DNA from: Billgrantia aerodenitrificans
GTDB lineage: Bacteria; Pseudomonadota; Gammaproteobacteria; Pseudomonadales; Halomonadaceae
Length of the DNA: 64,000 nt
Assembly (NCBI RefSeq): GCF_021404405.1
Contig: NZ_JABFTV010000012.1
Span: 1 to 64,000, forward strand
Direction of reading: 5' to 3'
Shown: piece by piece, positions 1 to 8,542 of the stretch
How positions within the stretch are numbered: position 1 is the stretch's first letter
How the letters are laid out: each line of letters begins with the position of its first letter
Position numbers and translations under genes: made by a program
Notes under the pieces: generated by a model
What the model was told of the DNA's origin: nothing
Seen by the model: only the letters and a program-made list of their open reading frames with translations
Database searches by the model: none

Positions 1-2
1 TG

Positions 3-83
3 GGGGCGGCAATGCGTAAGCTGATCCATATCGCTTACGGGGTCCTCAAGACGCAAACCGAATATCGGCCACAAACCGCCTGA
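3..83 (+). pseudogene. C-terminal end of an IS110-family transposase (cut by window edge)
   Basis: The first frame that stays open from base 3 reads GAAMRKLIHIAYGVLKT and stops with TGA at 81-83. This matches the usual carboxy end of IS110/IS116/IS902 transposases, which carry a DEDD RuvC-like domain and a C-terminal serine-containing transposase_20 domain and act with a bridge RNA. Only the last 26 residues lie in the window, so it cannot be said whether the gene upstream is complete or a remnant. It is typed as a pseudogene only because it is partial here. Confidence 0.7.
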
Positions 84-242
84 TGGGGCATTTGTGGCCG
101 GTTAGGAGAGATGGTATCTAGGCCTCATCAATGAAATGCCTCATCAATGAACCTGGGGCGCCGGCCCGATCTCGGCGCAGCGCCCCAATGACATTGAGCA
201 TAGCTTTCCGCTATCGAGAGCCGTCTCAGTGCTGGCGTAGTT
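84..242. other. IS110 right-flank region with short direct and inverted repeats
   Basis: This non-coding stretch follows the transposase stop. It holds a 13-base direct repeat, GCCTCATCAATGA, at 122-134 and 138-150. An inverted repeat follows, GGGGCGC near 155-161 and GCGCCCC near 180-186, which could end transcription of the CBS-domain gene arriving from the right. The insertion-sequence end probably lies here, but IS110 elements lack clear terminal inverted repeats, so the exact boundary cannot be read from this sequence alone. Confidence 0.4.
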
Positions 243-665
243 TCAGTGATAGTGCTTGCTGCAGTTGGCGATCTCACGAGCCATGTCGTCGTCATCGCAG
301 CGGTTGGCGATGTCGCCGAGCGTGACCACACCAACGAGACTCTTGTCGTTCTGGTTGTTGAGCACCACCAGACGCTGTACCTGCTGCTCGCGCATGTTGC
401 GCAGCACTTCCTTCACATCCTGCTCTTCGAAGGCGTACAGCACGCTGGTGGTGGCGACACTGCTTGCCTTCTCGTCCGGGCTCTTGCCTTCGGCCAAGGC
501 GCGAATCGTGAGATCGCGATCGGTCACGGTCCCTACGATTCGGTCGTTCTCTACCAGCGGCTCGAAACCGGAGTTGTCCTTGCGCATGCGCTCGGCAACT
601 TCACGAATGGATGCATCGGCACTGCAATAATCGGGACGCTTGGTCATGACTTCACGTACTTGCAT
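243..665 (-). CDS. Two-CBS-domain protein
   Basis: A 140-residue protein made almost entirely of a tandem pair of CBS domains (about residues 8-62 and 72-128). The first reads MQVREVMTKRPDYC and contains GTVTDRDL; the second contains GVVTLGDIA. CBS pairs form a Bateman module that binds adenosine nucleotides or similar ligands; stand-alone versions are usually cytosolic regulators with unknown partners. The start at 665 is chosen because a full Shine-Dalgarno, AAGGAGGT, lies about five bases upstream; the frame stays open further upstream but that extension has no such site and runs into a repeat element. The cysteine and histidines at the very end (CSKHYH) are unusual. Family assignment is firm; the specific role is unknown. 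Confidence 0.9.
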   Translation of the reverse strand: MQVREVMTKRPDYCSADASIREVAERMRKDNSGFEPLVENDRIVGTVTDRDLTIRALAEGKSPDEKASSVATTSVLYAFEEQDVKEVLRNMREQQVQRLVVLNNQNDKSLVGVVTLGDIANRCDDDDMAREIANCSKHYH

Positions 666-1054
666 GTTCCACCTCCTTCTAGCAAACGGCGTACGGCCGA
701 GGACGTACAGCTTCCTGCATAATCCCTTTAGGAAACACTGCACAAATGCCTGTGCGAGCGAATCGCTGCGTTGCGCGGTGCTCGGAATCCTCACATATAC
801 CCCATATGCTCCGGTTCCTGTGCTCCGTGCGCCTTGCGCTTCATCTCGCTCGCCGACTTGTTCAGCGCTTCCTTTACTCAGAAAAGGTAGTAATGCGCTA
901 CGCGCCCATCAAAACGATTTATGTCTTCGTTTATTGCCCAGGGTTACCCCAAGTTATTCGTATTGACGGCCACGAATGACAAGGGGAAGCTCAGAAAAGG
1001 AAAGGAATTTTCGCCTGGCATTGCCGGGCATCATGACGAGAGGAGCGACCTGGA
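666..1054. other. Gene-free interval between divergent genes, containing a MITE-like element
   Basis: No open frame here has a ribosome binding site or recognisable protein. The interval separates the leftward CBS gene from the rightward hydrolase gene, so both promoters should lie in it. Bases 731-872 form a mobile-element-like palindrome listed separately. Bases 880-1000 are more AT-rich than the surroundings and are the likeliest place for the hydrolase promoter. Confidence 0.6.
731..872. mobile_element. MITE-like element with imperfect terminal inverted repeats
   Basis: The left end, GGAAACACTGCACAA (731-745), and the reverse complement of the right end, GGAAGCGCTGAACAA (858-872), match at 12 of 15 positions. 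Partial complementarity continues inward (GCGAGCGA on both arms, then GTGCTCGGAATCC against GGAGCACAGGAACC), so the 142 bases could fold into one long imperfect hairpin. TTTA flanks the element on both sides (727-730 and 873-876), which looks like a 4-base target duplication. It has no coding capacity. Identification as a non-autonomous element is an inference from this structure. Confidence 0.55.
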
Positions 1055-1936
1055 GTGGAAGGCCATTCAGATACGGCGACTCCCGGCTGGATCCTGCTGC
1101 GCGGACTGGTGCGCGAGGCACGCCATTGGGAAGGCTTTCCCGAGCGGCTGGCCCAGGCGCTGCAACAGCCGGCCCGGGCAGTGGATCTTCCCGGCAACGG
1201 GGCGCACTGGCGCAAAGCCAGCCCGACTCGCATCGACGGCATGGTCGACGCGCTGCGCCGCGAGTTGAACGCGGCGGGCAGCCGTGGCCCGCACCGGGTA
1301 CTGGCGATCTCGCTGGGCGGCATGGTGGCGCTGCGCTGGGCGCAGCGTTTTCCCGATGAGGTGGCGTGTCTGGTGCTGATCAACTCGAGCCTGCGCGGCA
1401 CTGCCCCTTTCTACCAGCGCTTGCGCCCACGGCAATACCCACGCCTGCTGATGGCCTTGCTGCTGCCTCTCAGTCATGAGCAGCGCGAGCTCGCGATTTT
1501 GCGCATGACCACCCGTCAGCAGAGCGACCTGCACGGCGTGGCGCAGCGATATGCCCGCTGGCAACGCGAAGCGCCGGTGAGCAAGGCCAACCTGATGCGC
1601 CAGTTGCTGGCCGCCGCGCGAGGGTTTCCGCTCCCCCGGGCTCTGCCCGGCTTGCCGGCGCTGGTGTTGACCTCGAAAGCCGACCAGATGGTGTCATGGC
1701 AGTGCTCGCGGCGCATCGCCGAACGCTGGGGCTGGCCACTGCAGTGCCACCTCAGCGGCGGTCATGATCTGCCGATCGACGATCCGGAGTGGGTCATCGC
1801 AGCCATACGCCAATGGCTTGAGTCAGGCCTGGCGGGGCGAGCGCAGCAGCCAGGCGGCGAGCGCCACCAGGGGCAGGCCGATGAGCGCCCCGGGCAGAGC
1901 GCCCAAGCCAAGGCTGACACCCAGCCCAAGCAGTAG
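1055..1936 (+). CDS. Alpha/beta-hydrolase, BioH-like fold
   Basis: A 293-residue cytosolic alpha/beta-hydrolase. Visible elements are an N-terminal strand with the oxyanion region (WILLRGLVREARHW), a nucleophile elbow AISLGG near residue 95 that is Ala-Ile-Ser-Leu-Gly rather than the usual Gly-x-Ser-x-Gly, an acidic residue in LTSKADQMV and a histidine in SGGHDLP, giving a plausible Ser-Asp-His triad. The fold resembles small esterases and BioH-like enzymes; the substrate is unknown. It starts with GTG at 1055, nine bases after AGGAG. The last 37 codons lie inside the 3' end of the convergent acyltransferase gene and encode a Gln-, Ala- and Lys-rich tail beyond the hydrolase fold. Confidence 0.8.
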   Translation: MEGHSDTATPGWILLRGLVREARHWEGFPERLAQALQQPARAVDLPGNGAHWRKASPTRIDGMVDALRRELNAAGSRGPHRVLAISLGGMVALRWAQRFPDEVACLVLINSSLRGTAPFYQRLRPRQYPRLLMALLLPLSHEQRELAILRMTTRQQSDLHGVAQRYARWQREAPVSKANLMRQLLAAARGFPLPRALPGLPALVLTSKADQMVSWQCSRRIAERWGWPLQCHLSGGHDLPIDDPEWVIAAIRQWLESGLAGRAQQPGGERHQGQADERPGQSAQAKADTQPKQ

Positions 1937-3106
1937 CACCGTGCCGCCCGAGACGATGCGATACGTCCCAGTCGCGGGTTCGACATGCTGCTTGCGATAG
2001 CGCTCGAAGAGCAACACCGCAATCATCACCGGCACCACCATCAGCGCACACAGCCCGATCCACTCCAGGCGACCGACCCAGAACCCCGGCTCGCCCGGCA
2101 TGCCGGCGTCGATGGGCCAGCCCAGGCGCTGTCCCAGCCAGGCGGCCGGCAGCTCGGCTAGTTTGTGCCACAGATAGAGCTGCAGCCCGAAGGCGCCGAT
2201 CATCGCCATCCAGCGCCCCAGGTGCTGACGCTGCAGAAAGCGCCGCACCGGCGTCTCGAAGAGTACCACCAGCCCTACCTGAAACCACATGACGCCTAGT
2301 AGCGCCAGGGTCGGTGGCAGCAGGTTGGTATCGCCGCCCGCGTCGCCGTTGACCATCGAAGGCGGATAGCCAAGGGCGACGGCGGCTAGCAGCCAGGCCA
2401 GCCCGAACAGCATCAGCGCGGCACCGGTACGCCGACCGCTGAAGCGGCTATTCCACCAGGCGATACCTAGCTGCTGGGGCAACAGCCAGAAGAACAGTGT
2501 GTTGATCCAGGCGAAGTAGTCGTGCTCCGCGGTCACCAGTCGCCCCAGTATCAGCCACTCCTCGAAGGCAGCGGGGCGCGAACGCAGCAGATCCACCACG
2601 GCGATGGCAGCGATCAAAGCTGCCGCCGACCACAAGCCAAAGCGGCGGTCGGCCCAGACGGAGAGCGGCAGCACCAGTTGAACGCCCAGCAGGATCAGCA
2701 GAAACCACAGGTGCACGGTCAGCGAATGATTGAGCGGCCCCAGCACGCCATCACGGGTGAAGAAGGAGATGCCAACGAATACGGATAGTACGGCCAGGTA
2801 GGTCACGGTGGGGCGGGCCAGCCCCAGCGCGCGGGCAGACCACCAATGCAGGTGAGGATCGCCAGCGCGATAGCGCTCCCACACGCCTTCCGAGCTCACC
2901 GCCGCGGAAACGAAGATGAACAGCGGTACGACCTGCACGATCCAGGTGAAATAGCCTGCGGGTGGCCAGGCATCGAGGATGTGGCCGGTCTCCACCAGCA
3001 TGCCATGCTCGATTCGCGGCAGTGTGGCAACCCAGTGCCCGAGCACCACGATCAATAGCGCAACCGCACGCAATGCATCGGGATATGGATCGCGTGCGTC
3101 ACTCAT
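1823..3106 (-). CDS. Acyltransferase family 3 integral membrane protein
   Basis: A 427-residue polytopic membrane protein of the acyltransferase-3 family, which moves acetyl or similar acyl groups across or at the inner membrane onto sugars and surface polymers. The N-terminal signature DALRAVALLIVVLGHW includes the conserved histidine. Further motifs include FIFVSAAV, an internal VHLWFL and a late LQLYLWHKL typical of the family. About ten to eleven hydrophobic segments are visible. The start at 3106 has a strong AAGGAGGGGG site just upstream. The gene is convergent with and overlaps the hydrolase gene by 114 bases. Its acceptor cannot be told from sequence; nothing next to it is a glycan pathway gene. 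Confidence 0.85.
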   Translation of the reverse strand: MSDARDPYPDALRAVALLIVVLGHWVATLPRIEHGMLVETGHILDAWPPAGYFTWIVQVVPLFIFVSAAVSSEGVWERYRAGDPHLHWWSARALGLARPTVTYLAVLSVFVGISFFTRDGVLGPLNHSLTVHLWFLLILLGVQLVLPLSVWADRRFGLWSAAALIAAIAVVDLLRSRPAAFEEWLILGRLVTAEHDYFAWINTLFFWLLPQQLGIAWWNSRFSGRRTGAALMLFGLAWLLAAVALGYPPSMVNGDAGGDTNLLPPTLALLGVMWFQVGLVVLFETPVRRFLQRQHLGRWMAMIGAFGLQLYLWHKLAELPAAWLGQRLGWPIDAGMPGEPGFWVGRLEWIGLCALMVVPVMIAVLLFERYRKQHVEPATGTYRIVSGGTVLLLGLGVSLGLGALPGALIGLPLVALAAWLLRSPRQA

Positions 3107-3268
3107 GCCCCCTCCTTCCCTGAACGGTTGGCGAAACGCGCGCTTTCGGGCGAAAGCCTAGCGCAAGGCCTTGCATCAGACCAAGCCGATCGATTCGTAT
3201 TCGAAGTTGGCCATGATCGTTGCTACGTTGTGGAAGCATGGCATCGGCATTTAAGGACAGGTTCGACA

Positions 3269-6200
3269 ATGCAAGGACTCCGCGCCCTCCGAACGCCCCT
3301 GTGCATCAGGGTGCGTCGCGCTTCTCTGTTGACGCTCATCGGTGGTTTGCTGGCAAGCTTACCGGTCGCCGCCCAGGCTCAGTCGGGGCAGGTCGGCCTG
3401 CCGCGCTTTCCCTCCGTCAGTCCCGACGGCTCCGAGATCCTCTTCAGCTGGCGCGGCGACCTGTGGCGCGCCTCGACGGACGGCGGCACAGCGGTACGCC
3501 TGACGCGCCACAACTACGACGACCTGCACTCCAGTTGGAGCCCTGACGGAGAGTGGGTCGTATTCGCGTCGATGCGCGACGGCTACCTCAACCTGTGGCG
3601 CATGAATCGCGACGGCAGCCAGCTCACGCAGCTCACCTACGGCGACCAGCACTTGCGCAATCCCACCGTCGGCCTCGACGAGGACGGCGAGCCGGTGATT
3701 ACCTTCTCGGGTACGCTCGAGGCCGACGTGTACCGCGACCAGCGCCCCTATCGGCTCTCGCCGGAGGGGGGCGAATATACCCGGCTGCACGATGCCTTCG
3801 GCTCCGAGCCACAGCTCTCCCCGGATGGCCGTCACGTGGTGTTCACCCGGGGCGGGGCCTATCACGACTGGAACCGTCGCCATTACCGCGGCCCCGATGC
3901 CATGAACGTCTGGCTGCACGAACTCGGCAGCTATGACTTCGAACCGCTGACCGAGCGCGACGGCGACGACGGCATGGCGCGCTGGGTAGACGAGAGCACA
4001 CTGCTGTTCATGTCCGACCGCGAGGATCAAACCGTCAACCTCTACCGCATGGAGCTGGATGCCGAGCGCACCATCGAAAGACTCACGCAATTCAATGAGC
4101 GCGATTTAGAGTACTTCTCCGTTTCGCGCGACGGCAGCACTGCGGTGCTGCAGGTGTGGGACACTCTGTTGAAGCTGGACCTGGAACAGCCGGACGCCGA
4201 GCCCGAACCCATCACCCTGCGCGCACCGGACGACGGGCGCGATACCCATAGCCTGCGGCGCATCGATCGTGACGTCAGCGAGGCGACCCTGAGCCCGGAC
4301 GGCCAGACCATGGCCTACATCGCCTATGGCCGCGTCTACGTGCGTCATGTGGACGAGCAGAGCCCGACGCTGCTGGTCACCCCTGGCACCCACGCCCGCC
4401 ATCACAGCCTCGCCTGGTCTCCCGACGGCCTGAGACTCTACTTCGTCAACGACGCCGACGGCAGCGAGTCGATCTATCAGGCGCGGGTCACACTGACCCG
4501 GGACGAGGTGCGCCGCACCCATGAGCGACAGCAAGCGCGAGGACGCCCATCGGTTCGCCACTGGGATGGCTCCCCCAACGTCTCGCTCGCTTCGGAAGGC
4601 CCCGGCGCAGACCCTGACCTGCCCGATGAACCGGAGCAGGGGAACGACTACGATCCCGACCTGGCCCTTCGCGGCGAGGAACCCGAGGATCCCTTCGCCC
4701 CGCAGGATCCCGGCTTCATTCTGGACCCGGTGCTGATTCCCCAACCGGGTGCCCCCACCGACGTGCCGCCACCGCCCCAGGAACCTGCCGTGGAAGTGGA
4801 AAGCATTCCCGAGGAAGAACTGGAGGAAGAGCTGCCCGACGACCTGCCGGCGGACCGCGACCCAACCCGCTGGCACGATGCCATTCAGTTCGAGGTGAGT
4901 CCGGTGGTGGCCGAGGAGACCAATGACCGCGAGGTTTCACCCTCGCCCGACGGACGCTCCCTGGCCTTCCGCCGTGGGCGCGGCGACCTGGTGATTCGGG
5001 ACCTGGAGAGCGGCGAGGAGCGCACCCTGGTCGAGGGTTGGGACAGCTTCATGCAGTGGCGCTGGTCGCCCGACAGCCGCTATATCGCCTATTCGCAGAA
5101 CGATCTCGACTTCAGCGCCAACATCTTCGTGGTGCCGGCTGATGGCTCGGCGGAGCCGGTCAACATCACCCGCCATCCGCGCAACGACCTGAATCCGCGC
5201 TGGTCGGCGGACAGCCGCAAGCTGACTTTCATTTCCAATCGCTCCGGCGAGAATTACGACCTTTACCGGGTCTACCTGGATCGCGAGGTCGAGACTTATA
5301 CCCCGCGCGAGCTCACCAGCTATTACCGCAGCGCAAGGGAGGCGGCGCAGGCGCTTTCACCGCTGCCGGTGACGGACGATGGCGATAACGAGGCGGCGGA
5401 CCAGGACATCGCGGAACTTGAGCTCGACGACGCCTGGCGTCGCATCGAGCGGGTGACGGCCTCACCGGCGCATCAGACCGCCAACGAGATGACCCCGGGC
5501 GGGGACCGTTATGTCTTCAACGCCGGCGGCGAAGGGCTGGTGGCCATGAACTGGGACGGCAGCCAGCGCACCCGCATCGGGCCGCAAGCCAACGTTCAGC
5601 ACCTCAACATCACCGGCGAGCAAGTGGTCTACATCGTCAACGGCCGTGTTGGCGTGGCCAACCTCTCCGGCAGCGGCTCTCCCCGCTATATGGACATCTC
5701 CGACCGGCTACGCATCGACCTGCGTGAGCAGTCGCTACAGAAGTTCCACGAGGCGGCGCGGGTCATCGGCGAGAACTTCTACCGCACCGATCTGAAAGGG
5801 CTGGACTGGCCCGAGGTGGTGGAAGACTACGCCGCACTGATTCGCCGTGCGCGCACGCCCAGCGAGTTCAGCGACATCACCAACCGCCTGATGGGTGAGC
5901 TGGCAGCGTCGCACATGGGCGTATCCAACCCGGGGCCGGTGTCGGCGCTGCGCGAGCCCTCGGGTCGGCTGGGTATCGAGCACGAGAGAATCGTCTCACA
6001 GCAGGACGGCCGCATCGGCTTTCGCGTCACCGAGGTAATTCCCGAAGGGCCGGCCAGCCGTGGCCCCATGCCGCTGGCGCCGGGCGACGTCATCACCGAA
6101 ATCGGCCTGCGGCCCATCGAGGAGAACGAGACGCTGCTGCAGCGCCTGCGCGGACAGGTGGATCAGGAGGTCATCATTACCTTCGACCGCCCGAATGCAG

Positions 6201-6901
6201 ACGGCTACACCGAATATCGCACCATGCTGCAGACGGTCGGTCTGACGGAGCTGGCCCGGCTCAGGTACGACGCTTTCCGCGAGGAAAGCCGCAATCGTGT
6301 CGAGGAGCTCTCCGACGGGCGGCTCGGCTACTTGCACATTCAGGCCATGAATCAGACCTCGCTGGAAGGCTTCCAGGGCGATCTTTATGCTGCGGCAGAA
6401 GGCAAGGACGGCCTGATCATCGACGTGCGCAACAACGGTGGCGGACACACCACCGACCGCATCCTCACTTCGATCATGGCCGGCGAGCACGCCTACACCA
6501 TTCCCGCCGGTGCCGACCGTGGCGCGACCGGCCACTACCCGCAGGACCGCCTGGACGCCCCGCGCTATACGCTGCCGATCAACATGCTGGCCAACGAGAA
6601 GAGCTACTCCAATGCCGAGATCCTGGCCCACGCCTTCACCACGCTGGGGCGCGGTAGGCTGGTGGGGCAGCAGACCTACGGCGGGGTGATCTCCACCAAC
6701 AGCCATACGCTGATCGACGGCGCCACCGTACGGCGCCCCTTCCGCGGCTGGTACCTACCCGACGGTACCGACATGGAGCACAACGGCGCCATGCCGGACC
6801 TGCTGGTGGAGCAGACACCCCAGGACGAAGTGGCCGAACGCGACCGGCAGCTCGAACGAGCCGTGGCCGACCTGCTCGAGCGTATCGACGGAGAGGAGTA
6901 A
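3269..6901 (+). CDS. Tricorn-type S41 protease, exported
   Basis: A 1210-residue tricorn protease homologue. The order is a signal peptide (about residues 1-37, ending VAAQAQ), a first beta-propeller with repeated SPDG blades (to about 330), a second propeller interrupted near 430-540 by an Asp/Glu/Pro-rich linker, a C1 domain, a PDZ domain near 900-990 and a C-terminal S41 core. Tricorn catalytic positions map to Ser881-His882 (SHMG), Ser1114 (SYSNAE) and Glu1170 (MEHNGAMPD). The residue after the nucleophile is Asn1115, where archaeal tricorn has Asp. The family degrades oligopeptides; the signal peptide places this one in the periplasm. The start at 3269 is preferred over an upstream in-frame ATG at 3128 because it begins the signal peptide and has AAGGA upstream. 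Confidence 0.9.
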   Translation: MQGLRALRTPLCIRVRRASLLTLIGGLLASLPVAAQAQSGQVGLPRFPSVSPDGSEILFSWRGDLWRASTDGGTAVRLTRHNYDDLHSSWSPDGEWVVFASMRDGYLNLWRMNRDGSQLTQLTYGDQHLRNPTVGLDEDGEPVITFSGTLEADVYRDQRPYRLSPEGGEYTRLHDAFGSEPQLSPDGRHVVFTRGGAYHDWNRRHYRGPDAMNVWLHELGSYDFEPLTERDGDDGMARWVDESTLLFMSDREDQTVNLYRMELDAERTIERLTQFNERDLEYFSVSRDGSTAVLQVWDTLLKLDLEQPDAEPEPITLRAPDDGRDTHSLRRIDRDVSEATLSPDGQTMAYIAYGRVYVRHVDEQSPTLLVTPGTHARHHSLAWSPDGLRLYFVNDADGSESIYQARVTLTRDEVRRTHERQQARGRPSVRHWDGSPNVSLASEGPGADPDLPDEPEQGNDYDPDLALRGEEPEDPFAPQDPGFILDPVLIPQPGAPTDVPPPPQEPAVEVESIPEEELEEELPDDLPADRDPTRWHDAIQFEVSPVVAEETNDREVSPSPDGRSLAFRRGRGDLVIRDLESGEERTLVEGWDSFMQWRWSPDSRYIAYSQNDLDFSANIFVVPADGSAEPVNITRHPRNDLNPRWSADSRKLTFISNRSGENYDLYRVYLDREVETYTPRELTSYYRSAREAAQALSPLPVTDDGDNEAADQDIAELELDDAWRRIERVTASPAHQTANEMTPGGDRYVFNAGGEGLVAMNWDGSQRTRIGPQANVQHLNITGEQVVYIVNGRVGVANLSGSGSPRYMDISDRLRIDLREQSLQKFHEAARVIGENFYRTDLKGLDWPEVVEDYAALIRRARTPSEFSDITNRLMGELAASHMGVSNPGPVSALREPSGRLGIEHERIVSQQDGRIGFRVTEVIPEGPASRGPMPLAPGDVITEIGLRPIEENETLLQRLRGQVDQEVIITFDRPNADGYTEYRTMLQTVGLTELARLRYDAFREESRNRVEELSDGRLGYLHIQAMNQTSLEGFQGDLYAAAEGKDGLIIDVRNNGGGHTTDRILTSIMAGEHAYTIPAGADRGATGHYPQDRLDAPRYTLPINMLANEKSYSNAEILAHAFTTLGRGRLVGQQTYGGVISTNSHTLIDGATVRRPFRGWYLPDGTDMEHNGAMPDLLVEQTPQDEVAERDRQLERAVADLLERIDGEE

Positions 6902-6902
6902 C

Positions 6903-6935
6903 GACCGCCCCGGCGCCCAGGGCGCCGGGGCGGTC
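6903..6935. terminator. Strong GC hairpin between convergent genes
   Basis: A perfect 15-base-pair inverted repeat with a 3-base CAG loop (arms 6903-6917 and 6921-6935) lies immediately after the tricorn gene stop and two bases before the stop of the opposing gene. There is no T-run, so it may act as an mRNA 3'-end stabiliser as well as a bidirectional terminator. Confidence 0.7.
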
Positions 6936-6937
6936 CG

Positions 6938-7267
6938 CTATGAATCGCCGAAAGAATATTCCCTCTCGACCCTGGCAATTCGCACCTTGTAGGCGGCGTA
7001 CCACTCGCTGCGGCCGAGCCGCTGGGCTTCGCGGTGCTCGACCTGCTGCTTCCAGCGCTGGATCGATTCCAGATCCTGCCAGTAGGAAACGGTCACCCCG
7101 AGCTCGTCCCGTGCCGACTCGACGCCCAGAAAGCCCGACTGCTGGGCGGCCAGTTCGACCATGCGTTCGGCCATGATGCCGTAACCGTTGTCTCCGGCGG
7201 TGCGGATTGAGGTGAAGATCACAGCATAGTAGGGTGGCGGTGGAGTATTGGCTGGCAAGCTGCTCAT
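6938..7267 (-). CDS. Antibiotic biosynthesis monooxygenase (ABM)-domain protein
   Basis: A 109-residue single-domain protein of the dimeric alpha-beta barrel ABM family, which includes heme-degrading HmoA-like enzymes and quinol monooxygenases. Visible features are the opening strand YYAVIFTSIRT, the pattern QSGFLGVESARDE, the helix WQDLESIQRWKQQVEH and the closing segment WYAAYKVRIARVE. The start at 7267 follows GGGAGAAG; a longer in-frame extension to 7360 has no binding site and overlaps the divergent promoter. The substrate is not predictable. It is convergent with the tricorn gene and divergent from the MFS gene. Confidence 0.8.
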   Translation of the reverse strand: MSSLPANTPPPPYYAVIFTSIRTAGDNGYGIMAERMVELAAQQSGFLGVESARDELGVTVSYWQDLESIQRWKQQVEHREAQRLGRSEWYAAYKVRIARVEREYSFGDS

Positions 7268-7374
7268 GCAATTCTTCTCCCAGGGTTTCACAACCCGACT
7301 ATACTCGACCGCTCGTGAGTGAACGAGGCGGCTTGAGGTGCCTCGTCCAGGGAAGGTCATACAGCGGAGTTTTC

Positions 7375-8535
7375 ATGCAAATCTTGCCGATCTCCCCCCA
7401 GGTTCGGGTCACGCTGTCCTATTTCGTCACCTTCATCGCCATCGGCATGTGTGCCGGCCTGCTGGGCCCGGCGCTGCCGCACCTGGCCGAGATGACGGGA
7501 TCGAGCATGGGGCAGATCGGTATCCTGTTCACCGCACGCGCCCTTGGCACCATGCTGGGCTCGGTGCTCTCCGGCGCACTAATCGACCGCTTCGACGGCC
7601 ACCGCGTATTGGTAGCCATGCTGCTGCTGATGGCGGCAGGTCTGTTCGCCGTTCCGTTCTCCCCGGCCCTGATGCTGCTCACGGCCGTGATGTTCCTGCT
7701 GGGCATGGCCGAGGTCTCGGTCAATGCCGGCGCCAACACCCTGCTGCTGTGGAATCACGGCCCGGCCTCGCCCCCTTGGGTCAGCGCCCTGCACTTCTGC
7801 TTCGGCCTGGGCAACATGCTCGCCCCCCTGGTCGTGGTAGCGGTGCTCTATCTGCAGCTCTCCTTTGCCTGGGCCTTCTGGTTCGTCGCGCTCTATGCGG
7901 TAGTGCTCAGCGTGCCGCTGCTGCGTCGTTCGAGCCCACGTCCACCGGACGACACGGCAAGCGACCGCCCCACCCCACCGCCCCACGACGGCGTGCGGCT
8001 GGCGATCTTTCTGGCGATGTTCGGCCTCTACGTGGGCCTGGAGATCACCTTTGCCGGCTGGATCACCGCCTACGGCATGCTCAACGGCCTGGCACCGGGC
8101 GATGCAGCGTTGATGGTGACGCTGTTCTGGCTGACCCTGTCGGCGGGTCGGCTGCTGGCGATCCCGCTGGTGCGGCGGCTGTCGCCGTGGTGGGTGTTGC
8201 GCGGCTGCCTGGCGCTGGGCCTGTTCAGTGCACTGGCGCTGCACTTCCTGTGGCTGCCGCTACCGCTGGTGGCGCTGCTGTTCGGCCTGGCCTGCTCGGC
8301 CATCTTTCCCATCCTGTTCGGGTTGAGCCATCAGCTGATGACCCTCAACGGACGCACCACCGGCTGGATCTTCCTGGCCAGCGGTACCGGTGGCATGACG
8401 CTCCCTTCGCTGACCGGCCCGCTGCTGGAGCGAGCCGGCACCGGTGCCTTCCCCTTGCTGCTGGCCGCCCTGGTCGGCCTGCTGAGCCTGGGCCTCGTCG
8501 CGCTACGTGCGCGTGTCAGGCGTAGCGGACACTGA
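7375..8535 (+). CDS. Major facilitator superfamily transporter
   Basis: A 386-residue inner-membrane carrier with about twelve hydrophobic helices in two halves. The loop after helix 2 carries the MFS-type segment GALIDRFDGHRVL. A hydrophilic central loop near residues 185-205 (RRSSPRPPDD) splits the two six-helix bundles. The start at 7375 follows CGGAG; an in-frame upstream ATG at 7234 lies inside the divergent ABM gene and is rejected. There is no substrate clue in the neighbours; the closest family feel is of small-solute or sugar exporters with the FucP-like segment order, which is weak. Confidence 0.85.
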   Translation: MQILPISPQVRVTLSYFVTFIAIGMCAGLLGPALPHLAEMTGSSMGQIGILFTARALGTMLGSVLSGALIDRFDGHRVLVAMLLLMAAGLFAVPFSPALMLLTAVMFLLGMAEVSVNAGANTLLLWNHGPASPPWVSALHFCFGLGNMLAPLVVVAVLYLQLSFAWAFWFVALYAVVLSVPLLRRSSPRPPDDTASDRPTPPPHDGVRLAIFLAMFGLYVGLEITFAGWITAYGMLNGLAPGDAALMVTLFWLTLSAGRLLAIPLVRRLSPWWVLRGCLALGLFSALALHFLWLPLPLVALLFGLACSAIFPILFGLSHQLMTLNGRTTGWIFLASGTGGMTLPSLTGPLLERAGTGAFPLLLAALVGLLSLGLVALRARVRRSGH

Positions 8536-8542
8536 CACCGTC

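Noticed and set aside
1055..1936. Assigning the alpha/beta-hydrolase as BioH
   Set aside because: The nucleophile elbow is AISLGG rather than the BioH form and no biotin gene is adjacent.
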